Origin: Bacteroidetes bacterium MedPE-SWsnd-G2 | Lineage (GTDB): Bacteria; Bacteroidota; Bacteroidia; Flavobacteriales; Flavobacteriaceae | NCBI GenBank assembly: GCA_001874335.1 | Contig: MPDE01000015.1 | Location: forward strand, 1-43,856 | Direction of reading: 5' to 3' | DNA: 43,856 bases | Shown: positions 1-7,615 of the stretch, piece after piece | How positions within the stretch are numbered: position 1 is the stretch's first letter | Layout: the number at the start of each line of letters is the position of its first letter | The notes under the pieces: model-generated | Told to the model about the DNA's origin: nothing | Databases searched by the model: none | What the model saw: only the letters and a program-made list of their open reading frames with translations | Made by a program: the position numbers and the translations under genes

Positions 1-216
1 GACAAGAGAACTCATAAACTACCTCAAATATTTTTCGTTAGAATTAAAAAGACTATGGATTTTGAAACTGATATTCAAAGTGAATTAGAATTAGTGAAAT
101 TTTTATATAATAATGAAATTGTTTTCTTAGATGGAAAACCTAATGAAAAAAAGGTATTCGCTTATTTAGATTTCCTCAAAAAATTGAGAGAGCAAAACGA
201 TATCAATCAAAATTAG
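1..216 (+). CDS. 3' end of an unrecognised protein (5' end outside window)
   Basis: Frame 1 is open from the first base to a TAG at 214-216 and gives 71 residues ending in NDINQN. The composition is ordinary for a soluble protein: charged, with an acidic helix-like DFETDIQSELELVKF and a lysine-rich end. I do not recognise a family. The reading frame runs off the left edge, so the start and most of the protein are missing. An ATG at codon 19 could give a 53-residue product, but the open frame continues upstream without a stop. The first cassette-type repeat begins about 13 bases after the stop, so this is probably the last gene of a preceding unit in the same array. Confidence 0.6.
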   Translation, partial: DKRTHKLPQIFFVRIKKTMDFETDIQSELELVKFLYNNEIVFLDGKPNEKKVFAYLDFLKKLREQNDINQN

Positions 217-229
217 AATCAATAAAAAA

Positions 230-331
230 CAAGTGCTAACACCGCATATAATTAATCCCACCCCATTATATAACAACAACACCTATACGCAATGCCCTGC
301 GGACACTGCGCATAGCCAAACCATTGTGCCT
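230..331. repeat. GCTAACA-type intergenic repeat, copy A
   Basis: This copy starts with a GCTAACACCG-type block after a stop codon. It then contains a 30-nt block at 251-280 that is identical to 2897-2926. A 33-nt imperfect hairpin follows at about 282-314, with arms CTATACGCA and TGCGCATAG joined by a short inner stem. It ends near CCATTGTGCC, which is loosely complementary to the start of the element. The shape (conserved ends, variable palindromic middle, position just after a stop codon) recalls integron attC sites, but the core is not the canonical RYYYAAC/GTTRRRY pair. The boundaries are approximate. Confidence 0.6.
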
Positions 332-332
332 C

Positions 333-437
333 ATTAAGAAAGACAAAGCGAAATGGAAATTGGACGAAATTATAGATTCAAAAGGAAGAAAAGCAATTGA
401 AAATCTATATTTTGATCAATGGTTAAAAAAGAAATAA
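333..437 (+). pseudogene. Possible 3' remnant of a gene
   Basis: A short frame ends at TAA 435-437 and encodes about 34 residues ending in YFDQWLKKK. It has no ATG or plausible start and opens directly out of the repeat at 230-331. The amphipathic, charged sequence looks like the C-terminal end of a real soluble protein, not random translation. I infer a remnant left when the front of a gene was replaced by the repeat. It is too short to assign to a family. Confidence 0.35.
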
Positions 438-455
438 AAAACGACACACAACACT

Positions 456-911
456 ATGAAAAAAATAATTTTTGCAGTATTAATTTCTTTACTAAGTTTT
501 AATGCTTCTGCTCAATTCGTTGCAACCATGGAGGTAAAAGAGCCTATTGAAGGAATTTGTAATGCAAAAGAAGTGTATGCTTTATTTCCAATGCTTGACG
601 GTCAAGAAGAAGCTATTTGCCCCATATCTAAAGAGGAAATATTAAATCGATTAAATTCTGAAGTTCAATTTCTAAAGGACAATCCTAAATTTAATGGAAA
701 GGGAATGATTGGATTAGTGATTAATTGCAAAGGAGAAGTTGTGCAATGCGAGATGGATAATAAAACAAAAAGCGCCGAACTTGATAAGCAAATTGAAGCT
801 GTATTTAATTCTTTGGGAGATTGGCTTGCTGGTAAATTAAATGGTAAAACTGTTGACAGTTCAAAACTATATAGCTTCAAAATTAAAAAAGGAAAAATAT
901 TGTTTGAATAA
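456..911 (+). CDS. Secreted protein with TonB C-terminal-like domain
   Basis: The 151-residue protein starts with a clear signal peptide (MKKIIFAVLISLLSFNASA, cleavage after about residue 19). Its second half, from about residue 80, follows the pattern of the TonB C-terminal domain as used in flavobacterial orphan proteins: GMIGLVINCKGEVVQC, then a helix (DKQIEAVFNSL), then a W-containing turn with a KLNGKTVD segment and a final beta strand. There is no membrane anchor or proline-rich linker, so it is not an energy-transducing TonB, and a periplasmic role is the most that can be said. Two cysteines lie in the first half. Inverted 8-mers cacacaac (445-452) and gttgtgtg (950-957) flank the gene, consistent with a cassette-like unit. 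Confidence 0.65.
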   Translation: MKKIIFAVLISLLSFNASAQFVATMEVKEPIEGICNAKEVYALFPMLDGQEEAICPISKEEILNRLNSEVQFLKDNPKFNGKGMIGLVINCKGEVVQCEMDNKTKSAELDKQIEAVFNSLGDWLAGKLNGKTVDSSKLYSFKIKKGKILFE

Positions 912-974
912 AACAGAACACGCTTAATCGTACAAATCATATACATACCGTTGTGTGCAAGTAGAAAAGTTAAA
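912..974. repeat. Cassette boundary sequence with GTTGTGTG end
   Basis: The spacer between two co-oriented genes contains CGTTGTGTGCAAG at 949-961. The reverse complement of its core (cacacaac) precedes the previous gene at 445-452. From general familiarity, GTTGTGTGCAAG-type ends are common in intergenic repeats of flavobacterial genomes. I could not check this against other genomes. The block lies inside the 5' extension of the downstream frame, which argues that this gene starts at 975 and not 951. Confidence 0.45.
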
Positions 975-1346
975 ATGAAATTTAGATACGCAAGACATAC
1001 CAATGATCTAAAGTCAATAGTCGATTTCTATACTAAAATTATAGGATTGGAAAAACTTGGCGGGTTTGAAAATCACTCGAACTATAATGGTGTATTCATT
1101 GGATTGCCAAATTTAGATTGGCATATAGAGTTTACAGAATCAATAGACAAAGCAAACCATAAGCCTGATGATGATTTAATCGTATTCTATCTTGACTCCA
1201 CCTCAGAGCTTAGAACAATAACTAAAATTGCTGAGGAATTTGGGGTTCTTCCAGTAAAATCCAAAAACCCTTATTGGCAATTAAATGGTATTGAGCTAAA
1301 AGATCCAGATGGTTTTGGAGTTGTATTGACAGTAAAACAAGAATAA
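975..1346 (+). CDS. VOC-superfamily protein (glyoxalase/bleomycin resistance fold)
   Basis: The product has 123 residues from the ATG at 975. The frame is open from 951, but those first eight codons are boundary-repeat sequence. MKFRYARHTNDLKSIVDFYT is the usual opening of a VOC domain: a beta strand, then a helix following 'L..iv.FYt.iiGLe.lG.f'. The end, GIELKDPDGFGVVLT, is the usual final strand with the DPDG turn. The protein is single-domain and about the normal length for an ArsR-less, stand-alone VOC protein. The substrate is unknown. It lies 26 bases upstream of the endonuclease gene in the same direction and could share a transcript with it. Confidence 0.8.
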   Translation: MKFRYARHTNDLKSIVDFYTKIIGLEKLGGFENHSNYNGVFIGLPNLDWHIEFTESIDKANHKPDDDLIVFYLDSTSELRTITKIAEEFGVLPVKSKNPYWQLNGIELKDPDGFGVVLTVKQE

Positions 1347-1372
1347 AACCTTTCCAATCCGCTAAAACGAAA

Positions 1373-2224
1373 ATGAAAGATAAGTTAGATTATATAACAA
1401 GACAATTATCAAGAGCTAAGAAAAAACGGTTTGAACATTATGTTATTAATCGAATATGGCATCTACTTGATGATTTATCTATTAAATTTATTACTCAACA
1501 ATATGTTGTTAGACCTGGCGGACGCGCCTTAACAGATATGTTTTTTCCACAGTTTGACTTACATATTGAAGTAGATGAACCTTATCACCTGAATCAAATT
1601 GAACAAGATAAATTAAGAGAAGCAGATATTATAAATTCAACTGGGCACACTGTCGAAAGAGTGGATACTTCAAAAGGAATAGAATTTTTAAATGACAGAA
1701 TTAATGAAATTATACATTTAATAAAAAAGAAAAAAAATGTATCAGATTTTAAACCTTGGAATATTGAAGAAGAACAAACTCCACAGACCTATATTGATTT
1801 AGGATACATTGACATAAATAATGATGTTGCTTTCAATTATTCTTATTTAGCCTGTAATTGTTTTGGTCATGATTATAAAGGGTTTCAAAAAGGAGGAACT
1901 ATTCACCCAAATCAAGAGAAAACAGTTTTATGGTTTCCAAAACTTTACCCAAATAAAGAATGGAGAAATATAATCTCTGATGATGATAATATCATTACCG
2001 AAATTTGTAACGATACAAATAAATTACAAAATCATATAACTGAAAGTTTGAATAATGGTTATTATAATAGAATAATTTTTGCTCGTGTTAAAAGTTCATT
2101 GGGAGACATTATGTATCGATTTAAAGGTGAATATTTACTTGATATTAATGAATCAAACACTACAAACGGTTTAAAATGGAAAAGAATAAAAACAAGAGTC
2201 AAAACATACAAAACAACAAGCTAA
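1373..2224 (+). CDS. PvuRts1I/AbaSI-family modification-dependent endonuclease
   Basis: The 283-residue protein matches the pattern I know for the PvuRts1I/AbaSI family, which cuts DNA containing 5-hydroxymethylcytosine or glucosylated hydroxymethylcytosine and acts against phages with such DNA. The N-terminal Vsr-like PD-(D/E)xK domain shows FITQQYVVRP (39-48), D55, FPQ (58-60), IEVDE (65-69), H72, K80 and the READI helix. The C-terminal part from about 150 to 283 should be the SRA-like base-recognition domain (IIFARVKSSLGD, MYRFKGEYLLD). Length is normal and no key residue appears lost. No methyltransferase is nearby, as expected for a type IV enzyme. The TAA stop lies inside the GCTAACA repeat, so the gene end belongs to the cassette boundary. 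Confidence 0.86.
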   Translation: MKDKLDYITRQLSRAKKKRFEHYVINRIWHLLDDLSIKFITQQYVVRPGGRALTDMFFPQFDLHIEVDEPYHLNQIEQDKLREADIINSTGHTVERVDTSKGIEFLNDRINEIIHLIKKKKNVSDFKPWNIEEEQTPQTYIDLGYIDINNDVAFNYSYLACNCFGHDYKGFQKGGTIHPNQEKTVLWFPKLYPNKEWRNIISDDDNIITEICNDTNKLQNHITESLNNGYYNRIIFARVKSSLGDIMYRFKGEYLLDINESNTTNGLKWKRIKTRVKTYKTTS

Positions 2225-2318
2225 CATTGGTTATAATTAATACGGATTTTGGTGCTTAACCAAAAGATAAGCACAATGCTGTGCTTATTTTGTTGTTTGA
2301 CACTTATTTTGAGAAAAA
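2219..2318. repeat. GCTAACA-type intergenic repeat with nested hairpins
   Basis: The element begins GCTAACATTGG at the stop codon of the endonuclease gene and continues with an ATAATTAAT block like that of copy A. Its middle can fold in two competing ways: gtgctta paired with taagcac, or ataagcac paired with gtgcttat. Both are perfect stems. It ends near GTTGTTTGACAC. The same overall plan as the repeats at 230 and 2873 supports one repeat family with variable centres. Confidence 0.55.
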
Positions 2319-2894
2319 ATGAAACGATTAACAAAATTCATAGAACACAATATTTCAGGAAAAAAGGTTTTGGTACTTTTTATCTTGACCAACCTTGTTT
2401 ACTCCTTTATGCTGACTGTTACAATTCCAAAAACAATGGAATTCTCTAACGGAATGAAATTATTGGATATGATGCCCACAGGATATGATTTGAATTATGT
2501 AAGTGAGTTATTCACTTCGCTTGGAGAACAAGGACGTTTCACATATCTAACCAAGCAAATACCTGTTGATATGATTTACCCACTACTATTCGCTCTTTCT
2601 TACAGTTTGCTTCTGGGATATTTCTTGAAAAAACTGAACAAATTAAATGCCCCATATAGCTATCTCTGCCTAATACCTGTAGTTGCCGGAATTGCAGATT
2701 ATTTAGAAAATATAGGTATTATCACAATGCTTAAAAACTATCCAGATTTGAAAGAGACTGTAGTTTATGCAACTAATCTTTTTTCAGTAATAAAAAGTAC
2801 TTCAACAAGTATATTTTTTATTGTACTAATACTAGTCTTAATAACGCTTGCAATTAAAGTTTTAAAGAGAAAAACAAGGGCTAACACCGTATAA
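2319..2894 (+). CDS. Small polytopic membrane protein, unrecognised
   Basis: The product has 191 residues. Hydrophobic segments lie at about 17-36, 86-105, 112-133 and 158-182, giving four likely membrane spans with a soluble loop (about 37-85) after the first. The C-terminus is basic (KVLKRKTRANTV). I recognise no catalytic motif. The start ATG follows the upstream repeat directly, and the last four codons plus the stop are encoded by the next repeat (GCTAACACCGTATAA), so the natural C-terminus may have been altered when the repeat joined. A second frame at 2249-2449 overlaps it and looks like a shadow. Confidence 0.65.
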   Translation: MKRLTKFIEHNISGKKVLVLFILTNLVYSFMLTVTIPKTMEFSNGMKLLDMMPTGYDLNYVSELFTSLGEQGRFTYLTKQIPVDMIYPLLFALSYSLLLGYFLKKLNKLNAPYSYLCLIPVVAGIADYLENIGIITMLKNYPDLKETVVYATNLFSVIKSTSTSIFFIVLILVLITLAIKVLKRKTRANTV

Positions 2895-2929
2895 ATATTA
2901 ATCCCACCCCATTATATAACAACAACAAA
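2873..2929. repeat. GCTAACA-type intergenic repeat, copy B
   Basis: This copy starts GGCTAACACCGTATAA and includes the 30-nt block 2897-2926 identical to 251-280. It is shorter than copy A because the next ATG (2930) follows within four bases, so the palindromic half and right end are absent or were replaced. It supplies the stop codon of the gene on its left and sits directly against the start codon of the gene on its right. Confidence 0.65.
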
Positions 2930-3280
2930 ATGAATCCTACACAATTCGACCTAATAAAATTTAAATCCGATTTATCTAAACTTCGAGTATTGCTTATTCT
3001 AATCACAGCTATAAATTTGGCATATATGATTGTGGTTTTTGGTAACGCAAAATTATGGCTTGAACTTTATATAAAATACAATGCCCTATGGATACTTATT
3101 GCATTACAAATTATGGTTGCCGCCATTTTTATTTGGTTTAATTGGGTTAGAATGCCTCTTAAAAAAGAAGCCAAAATCAGCAATACTTTTATGTTACTCT
3201 TTTTAGGGATATTCGGGATGTGGCTGTGGTTTCCAAATAAAGCCGATTTAAAAACCCTATCTAAAAAAATAAACCACTAA
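2930..3280 (+). CDS. Small membrane protein, unrecognised
   Basis: The product has 116 residues with three predicted membrane spans at about 18-37, 47-69 and 83-102. The N-terminus is soluble and charged, and the C-terminus is basic (NKADLKTLSKKINH). The FNWVRMPLKKEAK segment after the second span is positively charged and probably cytoplasmic. No family is recognised. It lies four bases after repeat copy B, so it depends on readthrough from upstream or on a promoter inside the repeat. Confidence 0.6.
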   Translation: MNPTQFDLIKFKSDLSKLRVLLILITAINLAYMIVVFGNAKLWLELYIKYNALWILIALQIMVAAIFIWFNWVRMPLKKEAKISNTFMLLFLGIFGMWLWFPNKADLKTLSKKINH

Positions 3281-3422
3281 CCTATTGATAAACACAAGAA
3301 TAGTTTTAAATTTGACGACTGTAAAAAAACACCCATAGGTTTTATGAGTTACAGAACGTATGAATTGCTCATCGCAAAACCATAACCTAAACGTAGTAAA
3401 CACTTATAACCAAATATTACAC

Positions 3423-3884
3423 ATGAAAACAATGAAATTATTTTGCGGACTTTTAATCGGACTTTTAGTTTTCACATCTTGCTCAAGTGATGACGATGCA
3501 AGCGCGAGTGAAGAATTACTTATTGGTACTTGGAAACCGGTAAAAGAAGTTGATGTATGCTCTACTGGAAATGAAGAAATTTATATCCTTGATGACTGCG
3601 AACAAACCGGAAGAATTACATTTGCTTCAAGTGGCACATTGAGTATTTTAGAGTACCTTTTAATCAATGATATTTGTGAAGAAGATTTTAATGCCATGGG
3701 AACATGGGTATTAAATGGTGACAACTTAACAGTTACTATAGAAGGCGATACCATAACCCCAACATTTCTTGAAGTTTACGATAACTTTTTACGTATCGGA
3801 TACCATGATGTAGATCCAAATAACCCTTGTGATGGCGATAACTTACCCTCTCACTACTATACAGAGTACGTAAGAGTAAATTAA
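3423..3884 (+). CDS. Lipocalin-like lipoprotein
   Basis: The 153-residue product from the ATG at 3423 has a lipoprotein signal ending LLVFTSC, with the mature start CSSDDDA. An upstream in-frame ATG at 3360 would put 21 polar residues ahead of the signal peptide and is unlikely. After the linker, LLIGTWKPVKE is the classic opening strand of the bacterial lipocalin-like families. Beta-rich segments follow (GRITFASSGTLSI, MGTWVLNGDNLTVTI), ending TEYVRVN. Several cysteines (in CSTGNEE, DDCEQ and NDICEED) could form disulfides. The acidic stretch after Cys1 is the flavobacterial surface-export type of signal. A terminator follows at 3913. Confidence 0.75.
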   Translation: MKTMKLFCGLLIGLLVFTSCSSDDDASASEELLIGTWKPVKEVDVCSTGNEEIYILDDCEQTGRITFASSGTLSILEYLLINDICEEDFNAMGTWVLNGDNLTVTIEGDTITPTFLEVYDNFLRIGYHDVDPNNPCDGDNLPSHYYTEYVRVN

Positions 3885-3912
3885 GATTTTACACCAGGAT
3901 GTAAACCTAACA

Positions 3913-3953
3913 AAGGCTTGAATTTCTCAACAAAGAGTTCAAGCCTTTTTTTA
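3913..3953 (+). terminator. Intrinsic terminator
   Basis: A perfect 10-bp stem (aaggcttgaa at 3913-3922, ttcaagcctt at 3938-3947) is followed by a run of T. It lies 28 bases after the lipocalin-like gene. The opposing gene ends at 3973, so the hairpin may serve both strands, although the A-run on the left is weak. Confidence 0.85.
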
Positions 3954-3972
3954 TGTTCATAGCCTGTTTTAC

Positions 3973-4461
3973 TTACATACCAGATTTAACAGGTGTAGCC
4001 GTTGTACTCATGTCTCGAACACAAATATACTTCCCATCTCGTTTTTCGAAGTAAGACATATAATTTCCGTTATCCGTTTGGGTTCCAGAAGCATTAAATT
4101 CGGTCCAGGAACCGATCTCAACAACTGTATTACCTTCAGCAAATAAATCTACAATCTTATAGACATTATAAGTTCCAGTAGTGTCATTTGCGATATCCTT
4201 TGCAATATTATTTCTAATTGCAGTTCTACCTGAAAGGGGTTGCTTGTTCTGCCCATAACTAATGGCATCTTCACTGTAATACGCAGCAACGGCATCGGCA
4301 TCTTTTGCTTGCTGCCCAGCAGCGTAAGCATCTTCCATGGCTTGAATTTCTGCTTTAACTTTTGCCATATCAACGGCTACTTCTTTTTCTACTGTTGTAC
4401 AAGCTGAAAAAAATAAAGCCATTAATACTAAAAACCCAAATAAACTAATGTTGTTTTTCAT
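3973..4461 (-). CDS. DUF4440/SnoaL-like lipoprotein (NTF2 fold)
   Basis: The product has 162 residues. The signal peptide ends LFFSAC with Cys at about residue 21, so it is a lipoprotein. The mature part is an NTF2-like domain of the DUF4440 type: a long helix (AEIQAMEDAYAAGQQAKDA), then ADAVAAYYSEDAISYG and an INNNIAKDI-like helix (here AIRNNIAKDI), then strands NTVVEIGSWTEF, NYMSYFEKRDGKYICV and a final RDMSTTA. This fold binds small molecules or acts as a scaffold, and I see no specific catalytic residues. It is transcribed alone. Confidence 0.8.
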   Translation of the reverse strand: MKNNISLFGFLVLMALFFSACTTVEKEVAVDMAKVKAEIQAMEDAYAAGQQAKDADAVAAYYSEDAISYGQNKQPLSGRTAIRNNIAKDIANDTTGTYNVYKIVDLFAEGNTVVEIGSWTEFNASGTQTDNGNYMSYFEKRDGKYICVRDMSTTATPVKSGM

Positions 4462-4634
4462 AATAGTAAACTATTGTATTGGTTAAGTCTTTAAGATACA
4501 ACTAATAAATAGAGCCAACACAATTAACTTATTTATATGCAATCAAATAACACAAAACCAAGTCGCCTAAAATTAAAATTTGTTACTTTATACAAACCTA
4601 AAAAAGGATTTAGCAAGTTGTTTAAAAAACACCA

Positions 4635-5348
4635 ATGATTAAACTATTTAGAAAACTTAGGCAAAACCTCTTGATAGAAAACAAATTCAAGAAATATATT
4701 ATTTATGCTATTGGAGAAATTATTCTGGTTGTAATTGGAATTTTAATTGCAGTTTCCATAAATAATTGGAAGCAATCTAATGACCTTAAGGCACTAGAGT
4801 TAAACATGTATGGTGACCTCTTGCGAGAGCTCCAAACAGATTTAGGAGAAATTCAAGGCAATCGTACTTATAATAAAACCTATTTATTTCGATACAATCA
4901 GGCCTGTGATATCATTCTAAACGATAGTCTAAGACAAAAGACAGACACCCTAGCAATTATAGCGACAGAACTCACTAATTTTTCAGATTTCAAAAATGAG
5001 GAATCGGCTTATAGCAAATTGGCGACCGCAGGACAATTAGAGCTAATTACCAATAAAGAAATTTTAATGCGCTTACAAAACTTAGGGATTGATTATAATT
5101 ACATTAATAGATTGGAGAAAAATCAAGAACAATTTATGTACACGATCATACCTAAAATCTCCGAGTACTTGAGAATTAAACCGTTTCAAGTCATGAAGCC
5201 CGAGCAGTTATACGGGTACAAATTTCACAACGATATTGAGATTATAATTAAAATTGGGTTAGAAAAAGATGAGCTGTATGAGCAAACCGAGAAAGATTTA
5301 AACGGATTAATTTCTCTTTTAGAAAAAGAATTGAGTACAAATAATTGA
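4635..5348 (+). CDS. DUF6090-family membrane-anchored protein
   Basis: The product has 237 residues. It opens with MIKLFRKLRQNLLIENKFKK, then a single membrane span at about 25-43 (AIGEIILVVIGILIAVSINN), then NWK. This N-terminal signature is highly typical of DUF6090, found in Bacteroidota with unknown function. The rest is helical and probably periplasmic or extracytoplasmic, with regularly spaced charged residues (DLLRELQTDLGEIQG, ATELTNFSDFKNEESAYSKL). It stands alone between a leftward lipoprotein gene and a leftward DoxX-like gene. Confidence 0.85.
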   Translation: MIKLFRKLRQNLLIENKFKKYIIYAIGEIILVVIGILIAVSINNWKQSNDLKALELNMYGDLLRELQTDLGEIQGNRTYNKTYLFRYNQACDIILNDSLRQKTDTLAIIATELTNFSDFKNEESAYSKLATAGQLELITNKEILMRLQNLGIDYNYINRLEKNQEQFMYTIIPKISEYLRIKPFQVMKPEQLYGYKFHNDIEIIIKIGLEKDELYEQTEKDLNGLISLLEKELSTNN

Positions 5349-5374
5349 TTATAAAAGAGAGTGTTTTTTCCTTT

Positions 5375-5947
5375 TTAACCTTTACCATATCCAAGCCAAC
5401 TCACCATTAACTGGTTAAAAACAAAAACAATAAAAATTATTAAAAAGACATACGAAAACTTGACAAGCTTATGTTTTAAAGTTGTTTTTGGAAGAGCATC
5501 AAAATGAGTTAAAATTTTAAAGGCTCTTATAACTTTTACTTTATTCATCCAAAGCATTACAAGAAGCAGTATGAGATAAATAATGGCACTCGCTAAGGCT
5601 CCATATTCATCAAGAAAAAATATATCAAAAACAATCACATTAACCATTATTGGAATTAAAACAAAAGCTCCTATTAGTTTCGTTTTATTAAAGAGCAACA
5701 TTAGGGCTCCAATAATTTCACCAAGCCCTATAAATAACATATAACCATAGGAGCGTCCCATAAAAACCCATGCCAAATCAAAATTAGATAGTTGTGTAAC
5801 AGACAAGGATTCTATTTCTGACGGCATTGCTTCTGGCATATAGAATTGGGCCCCTATTACTTTTGCCAAACCATAAGCAAACAGAAAAAAGAAGACATAT
5901 AATCGGCAAACAACTTCAATGATCTCTTTATAATTCACATTTTTCAT
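5375..5947 (-). CDS. DoxX-like membrane protein
   Basis: The 190-residue protein has four core membrane segments at about 10-27, 68-86, 90-108 and 114-132, plus a fifth near the C-terminus (VFLIIFIVFVFNQLMVSW). The arrangement FLFAYGLAKVIGAQFY, then GYMLFIGLGEIIGALMLLF, then KLIGAFVLIPIMVNVI, is that of the DoxX/DoxD-like family, with E in the second helix as usual. Members are thought to work in membrane redox or quinone-related reactions, but the substrate is unknown. The extra C-terminal helix is an elaboration on the usual four. Confidence 0.7.
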   Translation of the reverse strand: MKNVNYKEIIEVVCRLYVFFFLFAYGLAKVIGAQFYMPEAMPSEIESLSVTQLSNFDLAWVFMGRSYGYMLFIGLGEIIGALMLLFNKTKLIGAFVLIPIMVNVIVFDIFFLDEYGALASAIIYLILLLVMLWMNKVKVIRAFKILTHFDALPKTTLKHKLVKFSYVFLIIFIVFVFNQLMVSWLGYGKG

Positions 5948-6123
5948 AGCTCTGTTCTTTAAAATACCCCCGATACGAGCAGCGACGTATCTGTAATATT
6001 TTTATTAGACCTTATTTTTTAGTACATGGTTACAGGCTTTATAAGTATTTTTACAGCGCCTTAACACCAGAAGTCAGACCTATCGAAAAACAAGGGCAAT
6101 ACTGGACGATTAGCTATTAGGAA

Positions 6124-7578
6124 ATGAATATCGATTCTCAAGACATACACCAAAATAATTTCTGGGGCGTTTGCCCACAGTGTAAGGGCCGAGGAACCCT
6201 CAGAGGTCGCTTGAGTAAAAAGGCGCGATTACAGTATAAAACCGAAGTTGAAAAGCACAAACAATCAAATGCAGACGGCCCCATACCTCAACGACCGAAA
6301 GCTCAAATTAAACCTTGTAAAGACTGTAGTGGTAGCGGACTAAGCTTGGCAACAGCTTTTCCGAAAGCAGATCCTAATTCCTTTCCGCATATTGCAATAA
6401 TTGGCGCCGGCATTGGTGGTGTGGCCTTGGCCGTAGCTTGTTTACATAGAGGTATTCCGTTTACACTTTATGAACGCGACCAAAGTTTTGACCAACGCTC
6501 ACAAGGCTACGGACTCACTTTACAACAAGCCAGTAAAGCGATAAAAGGTTTTGGTTTATCACATCTAAAAGACGGTATAGTCTCTAGCAAACACATTGTG
6601 CATACCACAGATGGAAAGGTTATTGGAGAATGGGGAATGAGAAAATGGGTAACTTCAAATCAAAATATTGCTCCAAAACGAAGCAATTTACATATCGCTA
6701 GGCAAGCCTTGAGACTATCGCTTTTAAATCAGTTAAAAGACGATGAGCGCCTTAAATGGGGTCACCAGCTTATGGACTATAAAAAGGAAGATCATGGCGT
6801 AAACCTTAATTTTAAGGTCAACGGAAATATAACCAAAACTAAAGCCGATTTGCTGGTTGGCGCCGATGGAATACGAAGCGCTGTAAGACAACAATTAATT
6901 GGTGAAAAGCTTACACCACTAAGGTATTTAGATTGCATGGTGATTTTAGGTATTTGCAATTTAGAAGATATTAAAACAGAGCAACGCGAGCTGCTCGATT
7001 CGGCTACTGTATTTCAAACGGCCAACGGTAAGGAACGTATTTACATGATGCCATTTGATAAACAAAAGGTCATGTGGCAACTCAGTTTTCCCATGTCTGA
7101 AGCAGATGCGAAATCACTGAGTAAAAAAGGAAGTCAGGCTTTAAAAACCGAAGCGTATAATCGTACGCCTTGGCACGAACCCATTCCCCAAATTATTGAA
7201 GCATCTTCAGAGCATTTCATATCGGGCTACCCTGTTTACGATCGTACACTAATTAAAGCGTCCCATTTTGACAAGGAATTACCGGTTACGCTAATTGGTG
7301 ATGCTGCCCATCCTATGAGCCCCTTTAAGGGTCAGGGTGCAAACCAAGCGTTGTTAGATGCCTTATCCCTGGCACGAACAATTTATAGTGAATGCCGCCG
7401 AACACCTTGGAAGACATCTCCTGTATTATCACAAATTTTAGAAAGCTATCAATCCGAAATGTTAGGTCGCAGTGCACAAAAAGTTAAAGACTCTGCTGAG
7501 GCTGCAAACTTTCTACATTCTGATATTGTACTTCAAGAACAAAATGCACCCCGAGGCACGGGATTAAAAAAACTATAG
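6124..7578 (+). CDS. FAD-dependent monooxygenase with N-terminal DnaJ-like cysteine motif
   Basis: The product has 484 residues. The main body is a PHBH-type FAD monooxygenase: the dinucleotide motif GAGIGG (94-99), the acidic end of strand 2 in TLYERD, the LVGADGIRS segment (244-252, the DG motif) and the FAD-ribityl motif GDAAHP (392-397) with FKGQGANQAL after it. Before it is about 80 residues with CPQCKGRG (17-24) and CKDCSGSG (65-72), two CxxCxGxG repeats like the DnaJ zinc domain, 40 residues apart, probably binding one zinc. The substrate is unknown. The gene stands alone, with its own ATG at 6124. Confidence 0.85.
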   Translation: MNIDSQDIHQNNFWGVCPQCKGRGTLRGRLSKKARLQYKTEVEKHKQSNADGPIPQRPKAQIKPCKDCSGSGLSLATAFPKADPNSFPHIAIIGAGIGGVALAVACLHRGIPFTLYERDQSFDQRSQGYGLTLQQASKAIKGFGLSHLKDGIVSSKHIVHTTDGKVIGEWGMRKWVTSNQNIAPKRSNLHIARQALRLSLLNQLKDDERLKWGHQLMDYKKEDHGVNLNFKVNGNITKTKADLLVGADGIRSAVRQQLIGEKLTPLRYLDCMVILGICNLEDIKTEQRELLDSATVFQTANGKERIYMMPFDKQKVMWQLSFPMSEADAKSLSKKGSQALKTEAYNRTPWHEPIPQIIEASSEHFISGYPVYDRTLIKASHFDKELPVTLIGDAAHPMSPFKGQGANQALLDALSLARTIYSECRRTPWKTSPVLSQILESYQSEMLGRSAQKVKDSAEAANFLHSDIVLQEQNAPRGTGLKKL

Positions 7579-7615
7579 CAAAGTAAATTTTCTTACAATA
7601 ATTAGAAATAATTCC

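Noticed and set aside
951-974. Earlier start for the VOC protein
   Set aside because: These codons are cassette-boundary sequence with GTTGTGTG. The conserved fold begins at the ATG at 975.
665-1003. Reverse-strand open frame of 112 codons
   Set aside because: It lies across the TonB-C-like gene and the VOC start, has no signal or motif and is best explained as an antisense shadow.
2249-2449. 66-codon open frame
   Set aside because: It overlaps the repeat and the start of the 2319 membrane protein in another frame, and lacks protein-like composition.
251-2926. CRISPR array from the repeated 30-nt block
   Set aside because: There are only two copies 2.6 kb apart, with genes between and no regular spacers or cas genes.
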